42,836 nucleotides of DNA. Source: CABQCM01 sp965145485. Its GTDB lineage: Bacteria; Bacillota; Clostridia; Oscillospirales; Acutalibacteraceae. This document shows, piece after piece, positions 26,038 through 32,684 of this stretch. The notes below the pieces were generated by a model. That model searched no databases and was not told where the DNA came from. It worked only from the letters and a program-made list of their open reading frames with translations. Where the stretch lies: the NCBI GenBank assembly GCA_965145485.1, contig CBCTCU010000026.1, forward strand, positions 1-42,836, given 5' to 3'. Position 1 is the first letter of the stretch. Each line of letters opens with the position of its first letter. The position numbers and the translations under genes were made by a program.

Positions 26038-26957
26038 TGCGCATCACCCGCTTTCCCGGCGTCCCCGGCTGCAGGCTCAGGCTCATCGGGGGTCTCGGGC
26101 ACAGGGCCCGCTGGCGCCGGCATCACCGTTACCAGCTCGTCCTCCATCGGGCCTGCTGGAACCGCTGTATCCTGTGGAGCAGCGTCATCGGCCGCAGGGA
26201 CGGGAACAATAACCTCCGCCTCGGGCGCCGCAGCGGGGACCGGCATGACATTATCGGCAACGATTGTGCCATTTTCAATCATGATGACCCGGCGGCCAAA
26301 GTCGCGCACAAGCTGATGCTCGTGGGTAACCATGATGACCGTCGTGCCCCGCCGGTTGATCTCCGTGAGCAGCTCGACGATCTCGTAGGACATATTGGGG
26401 TCAACGTTGCCGGTCGGCTCGTCGGCGATGATCATGGAAGGGTTGTTGACCAGCGCGCGGGCAAGGCCGACGCGCTGCTGCTCCCCGCCCGACAGCTCGG
26501 CCGGATAAGAACGAGCCTTGTCCCCCAGCCCGACAATATTCAGGGTGTAAGCCACCCTCTTGCGGATATCGCGGGTTGAAGCGCCCACCACGTGCATGGC
26601 GAAAGCGACGTTGTCAAACACGGTCATGTCCTTAATCAGGCGAAAGTCCTGAAAGACGATTCCCATGGTGCGGCGAAGCTTGGGAATGTTCTTCCGCTTG
26701 AGGGTCGAGAGCCGGTAGCCGTTGACGATAATCTCGCCGGCGTTGGGCTTTTCCTCATGGACCATGAGCTTGATAAAGGTACTTTTGCCCGCGCCGGACG
26801 CGCCGACGACGAAGACAAACTCGCCCTTATAAATTTTCAGATTGATGTCGTTGAGGGCATGGGTGCCGTTGTTGTAGGCTTTGTAGACGCCGCGGAACTC
26901 AATGAGAGGTCGTTGCCCCGCCGCCCCCCCGACGGATGCTTGCGATTGCTGTAAAAT
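26034..26957 (-). CDS. ftsE: Cell division ATP-binding protein FtsE, non-canonical start and C-terminal tail
   Basis: An FtsE ABC ATPase. From the minus strand the frame reads IEFRGVYKAYNNGTHALND, then the Walker A motif GASGAGKST, signature LSGGEQQRVGLARAL and Walker B MIIADEPTG. The first ATG (26765) lies behind Walker A, and no ATG, GTG or TTG occurs in frame between there and an upstream TGA. I chose an ATT at 26957 with AGGCGGG 7 bases upstream, giving 307 residues; another ATT at 26903 would begin right at the conserved core. After the ABC domain comes an unusual tail of about 71 residues rich in Pro, Ala, Glu and Asp, absent from typical FtsE of about 228 residues. It lies 19 bases behind the regulator gene. 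Confidence 0.88.
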   Translation of the reverse strand: MLQQSQASVGGAAGQRPLIEFRGVYKAYNNGTHALNDINLKIYKGEFVFVVGASGAGKSTFIKLMVHEEKPNAGEIIVNGYRLSTLKRKNIPKLRRTMGIVFQDFRLIKDMTVFDNVAFAMHVVGASTRDIRKRVAYTLNIVGLGDKARSYPAELSGGEQQRVGLARALVNNPSMIIADEPTGNVDPNMSYEIVELLTEINRRGTTVIMVTHEHQLVRDFGRRVIMIENGTIVADNVMPVPAAAPEAEVIVPVPAADDAAPQDTAVPAGPMEDELVTVMPAPAGPVPETPDEPEPAAGDAGKAGDAQ

Positions 26958-26976
26958 AGAGGATCCCGCCTTTGCT

Positions 26977-28062
26977 TTAGTATTTCACCGGATTGGCGGT
27001 CAGGTATTTCTTGACCATGAGGGCGATTTTGAAAACGATGGCGTGATCAAACTCCCTCAGATCCAGGCCGGTAAGCTTCTTGATCTTTTCCAGACGGTAG
27101 ACCAGCGTGTTGCGGTGGACAAACAGTTTACGCGAGGTCTCGGACACGTTGAGGTTGTTATCGAAGAAGCGCTGAATGGTAAACAACGTCTCCTGGTCAA
27201 GGCTCTCGATCGAACCCTTTTTGAAGATTTCCCGCAAAAAGGTCTCGCAAAGGGTGGTCGGGAGCTGGTAGATCAGGCGGGCGATGCCCAGATTGTCGTA
27301 GCTGACAATGGTCTTTTCGGTGTCGAAGACCTTGCCGACCTCCAGAGCGACCTGCGCCTCTTTGAAAGACCGGGCGAGCTCCTTGATGTTCATCACCGAA
27401 GTGCCGATGCCCACGATGGCATGGGTGTAAAACTCGCCCGAGAGGGTGTCCACAATGGAACGGGCCAGCTTTTCCAGATCTTTGGTCTCGATGCCCTCGC
27501 GGGTCTCCTTGACCAGCGCGATATCGCTTTCGTTGATATTAATCACAAAATCCTTGCTCTTGTCGGGGAAAAGGCTCTGCACCACGTCGTAAACCGAAAC
27601 GTCGTTGCGCGAGACGATGCGAATGAGCAGCACCACGCGTGCCACATCGGCGTTGAAGTGCAACTCGCGGGCCTTCAGATAAATATCCCCCGGCAGGATG
27701 TTGTCTAGAATGACGTTTTTAATGAAATTGCCGCGGTCGTATTTTTCATCGTAATACTGCTTGACCGCGCCGAGTGAAATGGCCAACAGATCAGCGTATT
27801 TGCGAGCCTGTTCATCCTCCCCTTCCACGAATACGGCGTATTCGGCGTGCTGGCCTGTCCCAAAGGGATGGTAGGTAGCCCCGTTTTTGGCAGACCCGGA
27901 AGCCGCCTCAACCACCTCGGCAAACTCCACGCCGGAGGGCTCCCCGATGCGGCCGAGCTCGCTGCAGGCGATGACCGACGAGGTCTCGTCGATTATGCCG
28001 ATGGTACGGTCGATGGCATCCTTCATCTGATGAATGATTCCCTGGAACAATCTGTTCGACAC
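26977..28062 (-). CDS. PucR/CdaR-type transcriptional regulator
   Basis: A 361-residue regulator. The C terminus is a PucR-type helix-turn-helix (FFDNNLNVSETSRKLFVHRN and LVYRLEKIKKLTGLDL, about 300-345); the centre resembles a GGDEF-like CdaR domain; the N terminus (RLFQGIIHQMKDAIDRTIG) resembles the sugar-diacid-recognition region. Related proteins act as activators responding to small metabolites; the ligand is unknown. The frame is open 51 codons further, but the GTG at 28062 has AGAGGGG at good spacing, and the upstream part is GC-biased filler. It heads the ftsE-ftsX-M23 operon, with 19 bases between its stop and ftsE. Confidence 0.85.
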   Translation of the reverse strand: MSNRLFQGIIHQMKDAIDRTIGIIDETSSVIACSELGRIGEPSGVEFAEVVEAASGSAKNGATYHPFGTGQHAEYAVFVEGEDEQARKYADLLAISLGAVKQYYDEKYDRGNFIKNVILDNILPGDIYLKARELHFNADVARVVLLIRIVSRNDVSVYDVVQSLFPDKSKDFVININESDIALVKETREGIETKDLEKLARSIVDTLSGEFYTHAIVGIGTSVMNIKELARSFKEAQVALEVGKVFDTEKTIVSYDNLGIARLIYQLPTTLCETFLREIFKKGSIESLDQETLFTIQRFFDNNLNVSETSRKLFVHRNTLVYRLEKIKKLTGLDLREFDHAIVFKIALMVKKYLTANPVKY

Positions 28063-28217
28063 AATAATCCCCTCTTTAACACAAAAATGGTTCCCCACCC
28101 AGCGCAGGGACACGGCGCCGGCAGCAGCCACATGGGCGCGGCGGGCCGCGATGAATGGAGTCAAACACCCGACGGGATGCCCGGCCGACGCCGTGCCTTC
28201 CCAATCGATACGCATCC

Positions 28218-28246
28218 ATTGTACAATACAAACGAATTTATTTCAA
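28218..28246 (-). promoter_or_regulatory. Promoter of the PucR-ftsEX operon
   Basis: On the minus strand TTGAAA (28241-28246), a 17-base spacer and TACAAT (28218-28223): near-consensus. Transcription would begin near 28211, leaving an untranslated leader of about 150 bases before the GTG at 28062. Confidence 0.72.
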
Positions 28247-28293
28247 GTTTTTTGTGACAAAAAGCGTACCAGTTTTCAAATTTTCTTACAAAG

Positions 28294-28387
28294 TTGTAAT
28301 ATTATTTTCTTATTATTAAATATAAGCAGCGCAAAAGGTTGAATTCATCGCAAAAAACAATGATTTTAAACGCATTGTAATATTACA
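28294..28387. promoter_or_regulatory. Two TTGTAATATTA boxes, one a perfect palindrome
   Basis: TTGTAATATTA occurs at 28294-28304 and again at 28375-28385. The second is part of TGTAATATTACA (28376-28387), a perfect 12-bp palindrome. Both lie between divergent genes upstream of the PucR-ftsEX promoter, as expected for an operator pair; the protein that binds is unknown. Confidence 0.4.
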
Positions 28388-28419
28388 TAAAATTTGCATT
28401 CCACGCAAATGTATACCCA

Positions 28420-28455
28420 AAAAGGGGGGTAAACCGAGTGAAACACCCCCCTTTT
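28420..28455. other. G-tract/C-tract hairpin between divergent genes
   Basis: AAAAGGGGGGT pairs with ACCCCCCTTTT (allowing for one unpaired base) around a loop of about 14 bases. It ends in T4 on the plus strand and T5 on the minus strand, so it looks like a bidirectional terminator although both flanking genes point away from it. Confidence 0.5.
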
Positions 28456-28492
28456 CCACGGCTTATTAACATTATCCACCGAGTTTTCCACA
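28452..28492 (+). promoter_or_regulatory. Cluster of DnaA-box-like 9-mers
   Basis: TTTTCCACG (28452-28460), TTATCCACC (28472-28480) and TTTTCCACA (28484-28492) match the DnaA box TTATNCACA at 7, 8 and 8 of 9 positions, all in the same orientation and next to AT-rich DNA. No dnaA or dnaN is in the window, so this may be a DnaA-controlled promoter or chance. Confidence 0.35.
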
Positions 28493-28651
28493 ATCTTATG
28501 TAAACGGGTGAAAATACATCTAGTATAAACCCACCCAAACGGGCATTTTTCGTCCACCAAATACCGGAAAATTGTATAAACATTTTTTACCTGCCCAAAC
28601 TATCGGTGAAACATTTCCAGACAAATCCAGAATTGAAAGGATGATTTTACC

Positions 28652-28945
28652 ATGATACGGGGCATCAATCATCAAATTATCGAAATCAACCAGACCGAAA
28701 GCCAGTGTTTTGAGCGCGCGTTGCTCTTTGTTCGCCCACAGTATGCCGATTTTTCCGAAACACGCCTCAAGGGCGAGGCCGCGCAGTTTGTCTCCTCGCT
28801 GGGCGCCCCTCCCCGCGCCCGGCACGCCCGCCCCGTCTCACGCGCGCAGCGCCTGCGCCGCCGGCATATCCGCCGGACGGTGTTCGCCGTAGGATGGATG
28901 GCGGTGGGCGCAGCCATTAGCTCGGTGCTGTTTTGCCTTTTTTAA
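28652..28945 (+). CDS. Small protein with C-terminal membrane helix
   Basis: A 97-residue protein I cannot assign to a named family. Residues 1-50 are soluble and acidic-to-neutral (IRGINHQIIEINQTESQCFE), the middle is very arginine-rich (about 52-75), and the last 22 residues (VFAVGWMAVGAAISSVLFCLF) form one hydrophobic helix, so it is likely a tail-anchored membrane protein with the arginine-rich part on the inside. An AAAGG ribosome binding site lies upstream, rather far from the ATG. It is transcribed away from the ftsEX operon and followed by a terminator at 29097-29130. Codon use looks normal for the region. Function unknown. Confidence 0.7.
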   Translation: MIRGINHQIIEINQTESQCFERALLFVRPQYADFSETRLKGEAAQFVSSLGAPPRARHARPVSRAQRLRRRHIRRTVFAVGWMAVGAAISSVLFCLF

Positions 28946-29446
28946 GTGGAGTGAACATTTTCCTCATTTCCTCCGGACCGCCATGGCGTGTAGCCGGAAA
29001 AGAATCGTTCGGCCTTCAAGGCGACACGAACGAAATGGGCCGTCTGCGATGTGACGGCCTCCCAATCGCGTTCGCCCTGGCAAGCGTCCTTTATAAAGCG
29101 TAGCAGTTTGGATGGCTGCTACGCTTTTTTGCCGCCGAAAGTTTGCCGCACCCGATGCGGATGCGCAAGCGAATCGCGGTCACGCTGACCGGGATATTGT
29201 GCCCAAAAAACCGGCCCCCCATCGTTGGATTGGACTCTAACATTGGGCGGCCGGGACAAGGGGGCAATAAACATGTGGCCATTATTCACATTACTATTGT
29301 TTTAAACTATCTATTCTATATTATAGTATACTTTTATTAAGTGAATATTTTCCTCGATATGAAATATTTTCACATATCCAAGGAACCATCCCCTCGGTCA
29401 GACGGCGGGTTCAGACAATCGCGCAGCGCCTCCCAAAGCCGCTGGT
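28946..29446. other. Non-coding stretch, GC-rich then AT-rich
   Basis: About 500 bases without a gene. It holds the terminator at 29097-29130 and, from about 29280, an AT-rich part. The word AGTGAACATTTTCCTC at 28950-28965 returns with one change at 29340-29355 (AGTGAATATTTTCCTC), and ATTATTCACATT at 29281 recurs at about 31018. The second copy starts a hairpin-like GTGAATATTT/AAATATTTTCAC pair. Confidence 0.45.
29097..29130 (+). terminator. Terminator downstream of the small membrane protein gene
   Basis: AGCGTAGCAG pairs perfectly with CTGCTACGCT around a nine-base loop, followed by TTTTTT on the plus strand: a strong intrinsic terminator. Confidence 0.9.
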
Positions 29447-29983
29447 TCAAAGCGGTGCATTCTCTTTCCCCTCAACGGCAGAGAGGGCGCTAACCGTCGC
29501 AAGATAGGCATAGAGGATATTCCCCGCCACCTGTGCGGGCCAGGATGAAAATTGCAGCGCCTCCTGGCGGGCGATCAACCCCTCCATGCGGCGGCACGAC
29601 GGCTCGGGCAGGGAACGCAGCAACTTTTGTTTGCGCTGCTGATAGCCGCCTGACAGGCGCTGGTATTCATCGAGCGCCTCAACCGGGCTGAGATCGAGCA
29701 GCGAGGCCGTGTCGATGGACGGCGGCCGGTCGGGGTGATCGACGCTGGAAAGCGCCAGGCGCACCCCCCGCAGGGTGGCCCAGCCGCACACGAGGTCAAG
29801 CATCCGGTAGAGTTTCGGAAGAAGACGGTTTTCCCACAGGAGGAATTCCTCGCTCCACACATTGTCCGGGTTGGCGCCAGCGGAAGGCCCGACCGCAACA
29901 CCGTACTCCCTGAGAAAATCCGCCACCAGGTTTTCGTAGGGGTGGAATACGTCGGTCACCCATTGATTCCATCTATAAAGCAT
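29447..29983 (-). CDS. Hypothetical protein paired with an XRE regulator
   Basis: A 178-residue protein I do not recognise. It is helical-looking and soluble, rich in Leu, Arg and Trp, with WSEEFLLWENRLLPKLYRMLD in the first half and a mildly hydrophobic end (AGNILYAYLATVSALSA). No signal peptide or catalytic motif is evident. The frame begins with GTG at 29992, but AGGTGA is best placed for the ATG at 29983. It lies 38 bases downstream of an XRE-type regulator on the same strand in an AT-rich, accessory-looking region, so the two probably form one unit. No terminator is evident behind it. Function unknown; a toxin/antitoxin-like or phage-derived pair is possible but not supported by a motif. 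Confidence 0.65.
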   Translation of the reverse strand: MLYRWNQWVTDVFHPYENLVADFLREYGVAVGPSAGANPDNVWSEEFLLWENRLLPKLYRMLDLVCGWATLRGVRLALSSVDHPDRPPSIDTASLLDLSPVEALDEYQRLSGGYQQRKQKLLRSLPEPSCRRMEGLIARQEALQFSSWPAQVAGNILYAYLATVSALSAVEGKENAPL

Positions 29984-30021
29984 AGTTTTCACCTATATAG
30001 TATTGTTATAATCTATATTTT

Positions 30022-30381
30022 TTAAAAGCCATCCCGGTGTTGTTTTTCTTTGGGTATACGCTCAGTAAAGGATAAAATTGCCTCGAGATCATCCTCAGTT
30101 AATTGCTTTAACGATGCTTTTACCTGATTCCATAAAGAGGGGTTGGTAATATCCGGATCAAAAAACTCCTGCGGCGTTAGGTCAAAATAACAGATGATCT
30201 CCAGCAACGGTATCAGCGCAGGCCGCATCGAGCCATTGCAGACGCTTTGAATATAGCCCACACTTTTCCCAATCGCCAGGCTCAATTCTCGCTCCGAAAT
30301 CCCACGCTGCAACCTCAATTGAGTAATGCGATTCCGAATAAATTGCATATTTTCTTTTGTAAATGCAATGTAATCTTCCAT
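30022..30381 (-). CDS. XRE-family helix-turn-helix regulator
   Basis: A 119-residue DNA-binding protein. A Cro/C1-type helix-turn-helix spans about residues 15-72 (ITQLRLQRGISERELSLAIG then VGYIQSVCNGSMRP, ending LTPQEFF), followed by a short charged tail that may dimerise. The ATG at 30381 has AGGTGA about 10 bases upstream; a second ATG at 30348 would still keep the domain. It likely represses its own promoter and the gene behind it (inference from family). The surrounding AT-rich DNA suggests acquired sequence. Confidence 0.82.
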   Translation of the reverse strand: MEDYIAFTKENMQFIRNRITQLRLQRGISERELSLAIGKSVGYIQSVCNGSMRPALIPLLEIICYFDLTPQEFFDPDITNPSLWNQVKASLKQLTEDDLEAILSFTERIPKEKQHRDGF

Positions 30382-30763
30382 TTCCGATGCTCACCTGAAT
30401 TTAAGCCTAACGCACCTAGCAAAGTGGGATAAGTTGTGGCGTTCTTTTACTTACCAAAATATACCATATTTCCGTATATTTCGAGGGATTGCCACTATTT
30501 ATTTCGCTCGAAATCAAATCCTCTTACTGAGTGAAAATGGTTAGATGCCGACTACCTTTCCGATTCCCAAAGCCGGTATTTTGATCGGGACGTGCTAAGA
30601 CCATCCGGCCACTAAAATGATACGAACAACCTTGTGCAGGCATATCATAACAGGCTTTTTCGGTTATGTCATCCAAAGTTCGGTACAAACGAATTATTCC
30701 GCCAAAATGAGCGAAAAAGTTCGCCGTAACCGACAAATTTCCCTAGCAATCGGTTATTTCGCC
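30382..30763. other. AT-rich non-coding stretch left of the structured repeat
   Basis: About 380 bases without a secure gene. A 70-codon frame on the minus strand (30524-30736, TTG start, weak AGGGA upstream) has no recognisable domain and I do not call it. TAACCGA (30727-30733) and TCGGTTA (30750-30756) can form a hairpin just before the repeat begins. Confidence 0.45.
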
Positions 30764-30907
30764 TTTGCGCTCATGCCGCGCGGGCACCCCCTTTCTTATT
30801 GAAAAGAAAGGGGGGAAAGATTCACTCAGGGGGAAACCCTTTCGATGGGTTCCCCCCTGAGCACCCCCCTCCACAAACGACCAAAGGGCCAAGCCCTTTG
30901 GAATCCC
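30764..30907 (+). repeat. Three-hairpin structured repeat, left copy
   Basis: A 144-base module: a conserved outer arm (first 20 bases TTTGCGCTCATGCCGCGCGG), then hairpins at about 30787-30815 (CCCCTTTCTT/AAGAAAGGGG), 30825-30861 (CTCAGGGGG.../CCCCCCTGAG with loop TTTCGAT) and 30881-30901 (CCAAAGGGC/GCCCTTTGG), ending GGAATCCC. It recurs in inverted orientation at 31113-31253. Confidence 0.9.
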
Positions 30908-31112
30908 TACAAAAGATAACCTGAATCTTACATCATAAAAGTTTTCATGGAAGGTTCTTCTTTTATCTCATCTCAACGCAGTAAATTCTTATTAACATAA
31001 TATGAATTATGAGAATATTATTCACATTGTGTAAATTGTTCACACTATAAATCCAATCACCAACCAATTAAACGCACTGTCACGACGCCAATAAAACGTC
31101 CCCCATTACGAG
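30908..31112. other. AT-rich centre between the two structured repeats
   Basis: About 205 AT-rich bases without a gene, separating the two inverted modules. It holds small inverted words such as CATAATATGAATTATG (about 30997-31012) and ATTATTCACATT (31018-31029), also found at 29281. Confidence 0.6.
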
Positions 31113-31253
31113 GGGATTCCAAAGGGGCCAGGCCCCTTTGGTCGTGTGTGGAGGGTTTCCAAAGGGAACCCATCGAAAGGGTTCTCTTTGGCGGGTCTTT
31201 GCCTCCTTTCTGCCCGCGCAGAAAGGAGGTGCCCGCGCGGCATGAGCGCAAAA
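31113..31253 (-). repeat. Three-hairpin structured repeat, right copy (inverted)
   Basis: Read on the minus strand this 141-base module starts with the same 24 bases as the left copy, keeps the loop TTTCGATGGGTT and the linker CTCCACA-ACGA, and ends GGAATCCC. Its stems differ yet still pair: hairpins at 31202-31229 (CTCCTTTCTGC/GCAGAAAGGAG), 31159-31191 (CCAAAG.GAACCC/GGGTTC..CTTTGG) and 31119-31141 (CCAAAGGGGCC/GGCCCCTTTGG). The changes are compensatory. Confidence 0.9.
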
Positions 31254-31483
31254 CCTATTTTTATACTATACTAAAATCCATAAATTCCATTTATAAACTA
31301 TATAAGTTGCAGACCATCAAACCAATTATCGTTTTTAACTATATAAGTATAATGATATCTATACAAAACTATCCGGCGAAACACCCAATTTCTTGCGCCG
31401 CAAGGGGATTCTCCCCTTCACGCGGGGCATATCCGCCCACATCGGGACATACACTAGAACAAAAGAATAGGGAGGGACACCGG
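31254..31483. other. AT-rich upstream region of the yabP operon
   Basis: About 230 bases. From 31255 to 31375 it is very AT-rich with several TATA-like words (for example AGTATAATG near 31340-31350), a plausible place for the yabP promoter, but I cannot assign a -35 box or sigma factor with confidence. The yabP ribosome binding site GGGAGGG is at its end. Confidence 0.4.
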
Positions 31484-31762
31484 ATGGACGAAAGAAAAAC
31501 GATAAAAGTGCCCCATAATCTGATCCTCGAGGACCGCAAAACCCTGATGGTCAACGGCGTTTCGGATGTGGACAGCTTTGACGAGCAGACCGTGATCGTT
31601 TACACCGACCTGGGCGAGCTGACCGTACGCGGCACCGACCTGCACATCAGCAAGCTGAATACCGACACAGGGGAGCTCAACCTCACCGGCAATATTTACG
31701 GCATGATGTACACTGACGAAAGGGAAAAGACAGGCGGGTTTTTCGGCCGCCTGTTCAAATAA
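31484..31762 (+). CDS. yabP: Sporulation protein YabP
   Basis: A 92-residue YabP-family protein, recognised by VPHNLILEDRKTLMVNGVSDVDSFDE, the middle GELTVRGTDLHISKLN and the C-terminal GGFFGRLFK. YabP is a spore-specific protein, made in the mother cell in Bacillus under sigma-E, and needed for cortex formation together with YabQ. The frame is open a further 112 codons upstream through the repeat, but the ATG at 31484 has GGGAGGG upstream and matches the family start. The next gene, yabQ, begins 3 bases after the stop, so they are one operon. Presence of this pair implies the organism forms endospores. Confidence 0.94.
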   Translation: MDERKTIKVPHNLILEDRKTLMVNGVSDVDSFDEQTVIVYTDLGELTVRGTDLHISKLNTDTGELNLTGNIYGMMYTDEREKTGGFFGRLFK

Positions 31763-31765
31763 GCC

Positions 31766-32404
31766 ATGACGCCGCTGCCCGAGGTCGACAATTTCGCGCA
31801 AATCACCACCTTCGCACTGGCAATCGGGGTGGGGCTTGCGCTATGCCTGTTGTACGACCTGTTCCGCATTTTCCGCCTGCTGTGGCCCCCGTCGCGGCTG
31901 CTTCTGTTTTTTGAGGATGTGCTTTACTGGGTGCTCTGCGCCCTGGTGGTCTTTTGTTTTTTGCTCGTGCGGTGCGACGGAAGCATCCGTTTTTTCGCCG
32001 TACTGGGGCTGATTCTCGGGTGGCTGGGCTGCCACCTGACGATCAGCCGGTGGATCTACCGGGTTTCGGCGCGTCTGGTCAAGGCGCTGCGGGCCATGGC
32101 GCGATGGATCCGGCGGCATATTTTCCGCCCCATCGCCCGCCTGCTGCGCTGGATCTACCGCCTGATTTCCCGAACGCTCAAAAAACTGTGCAGGCTTATG
32201 AAAAAAGTTCCTGTTTTCTTGAAAAAGTGCTTGCATTGGCGCAAGCGGGTGGTGTATAATCAACACAATACACAGGATGTGCCGGACGACGCCGCGCCAA
32301 ACGCGCCGCAACCGGATGAGATACCGCGCGTGTTACATAAGAAGGGTTCTGGATTGCATGAAAGCCGTCGCAAGAAAAAAGAAAAGAGGAAGTCTGATCG
32401 TTAA
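31766..32404 (+). CDS. yabQ: Spore cortex biosynthesis protein YabQ
   Basis: A 212-residue membrane protein. Residues 8-32, 45-70 and 75-95 form hydrophobic helices, with LLYDLFRIFR between the first two as in YabQ proteins; then follow a very basic region (about 100-170) and a polar tail. In Bacillus YabQ sits in the outer forespore membrane and is needed for cortex assembly. It starts 3 bases after yabP. Its last 47 bases overlap the start of divIC in another frame. The basic, Arg/Lys-rich tail is longer than in typical YabQ but family assignment is firm. Confidence 0.9.
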   Translation: MTPLPEVDNFAQITTFALAIGVGLALCLLYDLFRIFRLLWPPSRLLLFFEDVLYWVLCALVVFCFLLVRCDGSIRFFAVLGLILGWLGCHLTISRWIYRVSARLVKALRAMARWIRRHIFRPIARLLRWIYRLISRTLKKLCRLMKKVPVFLKKCLHWRKRVVYNQHNTQDVPDDAAPNAPQPDEIPRVLHKKGSGLHESRRKKKEKRKSDR

Positions 32405-32654
32405 GCTTCTGTTGCTCGCTTTTATTCTTTATTCGATTTATTCGTTGGTCCAAATGTACACCGGCTTGGCCGAAAGCAGCCAACTGCTGGCCGAAAAGCG
32501 CCAAAGCGAGCAGGAACTCATGCTGCGCAATCAGGAGCTGGAAAAGCTGCTGGAAGAGGGCAACCAAGGCGAAATGATCGAGCGGGCCGCCCGCAACAAG
32601 CTTGGCTATGCTTACTCGGATGAAAAGGTTTACACCGACATCTCGGGTAATTAA
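32358..32654 (+). CDS. divIC: Septum formation initiator DivIC/FtsB-like
   Basis: A 98-residue bitopic protein: a basic cytoplasmic start (KAVARKKKRG), one membrane helix (about residues 11-31), then a short coiled coil (LLAEKRQSEQELMLRNQELEKLLEEG) and a C-terminal segment ERAARNKLGYAYSDEKVYTD, the standard plan of DivIC/FtsB. It forms the FtsL-DivIB-DivIC bridge of the divisome. I chose the ATG at 32358 rather than the frame start at 32277 because it gives the normal length and N terminus; the ribosome binding site AAGAAGGG lies within yabQ. Position after yabQ matches Bacillus and Clostridia. Confidence 0.9.
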   Translation: MKAVARKKKRGSLIVKLLLLAFILYSIYSLVQMYTGLAESSQLLAEKRQSEQELMLRNQELEKLLEEGNQGEMIERAARNKLGYAYSDEKVYTDISGN

Positions 32655-32684
32655 GCAAACATTTAGGGAGGAAAAGTTGGTTTT

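Noticed and set aside
30524..30736. 70-codon frame with TTG start
   Set aside because: Only a weak ribosome binding site and no recognisable domain; it lies in an AT-rich stretch next to the structured repeat. Kept as a possibility, not called.
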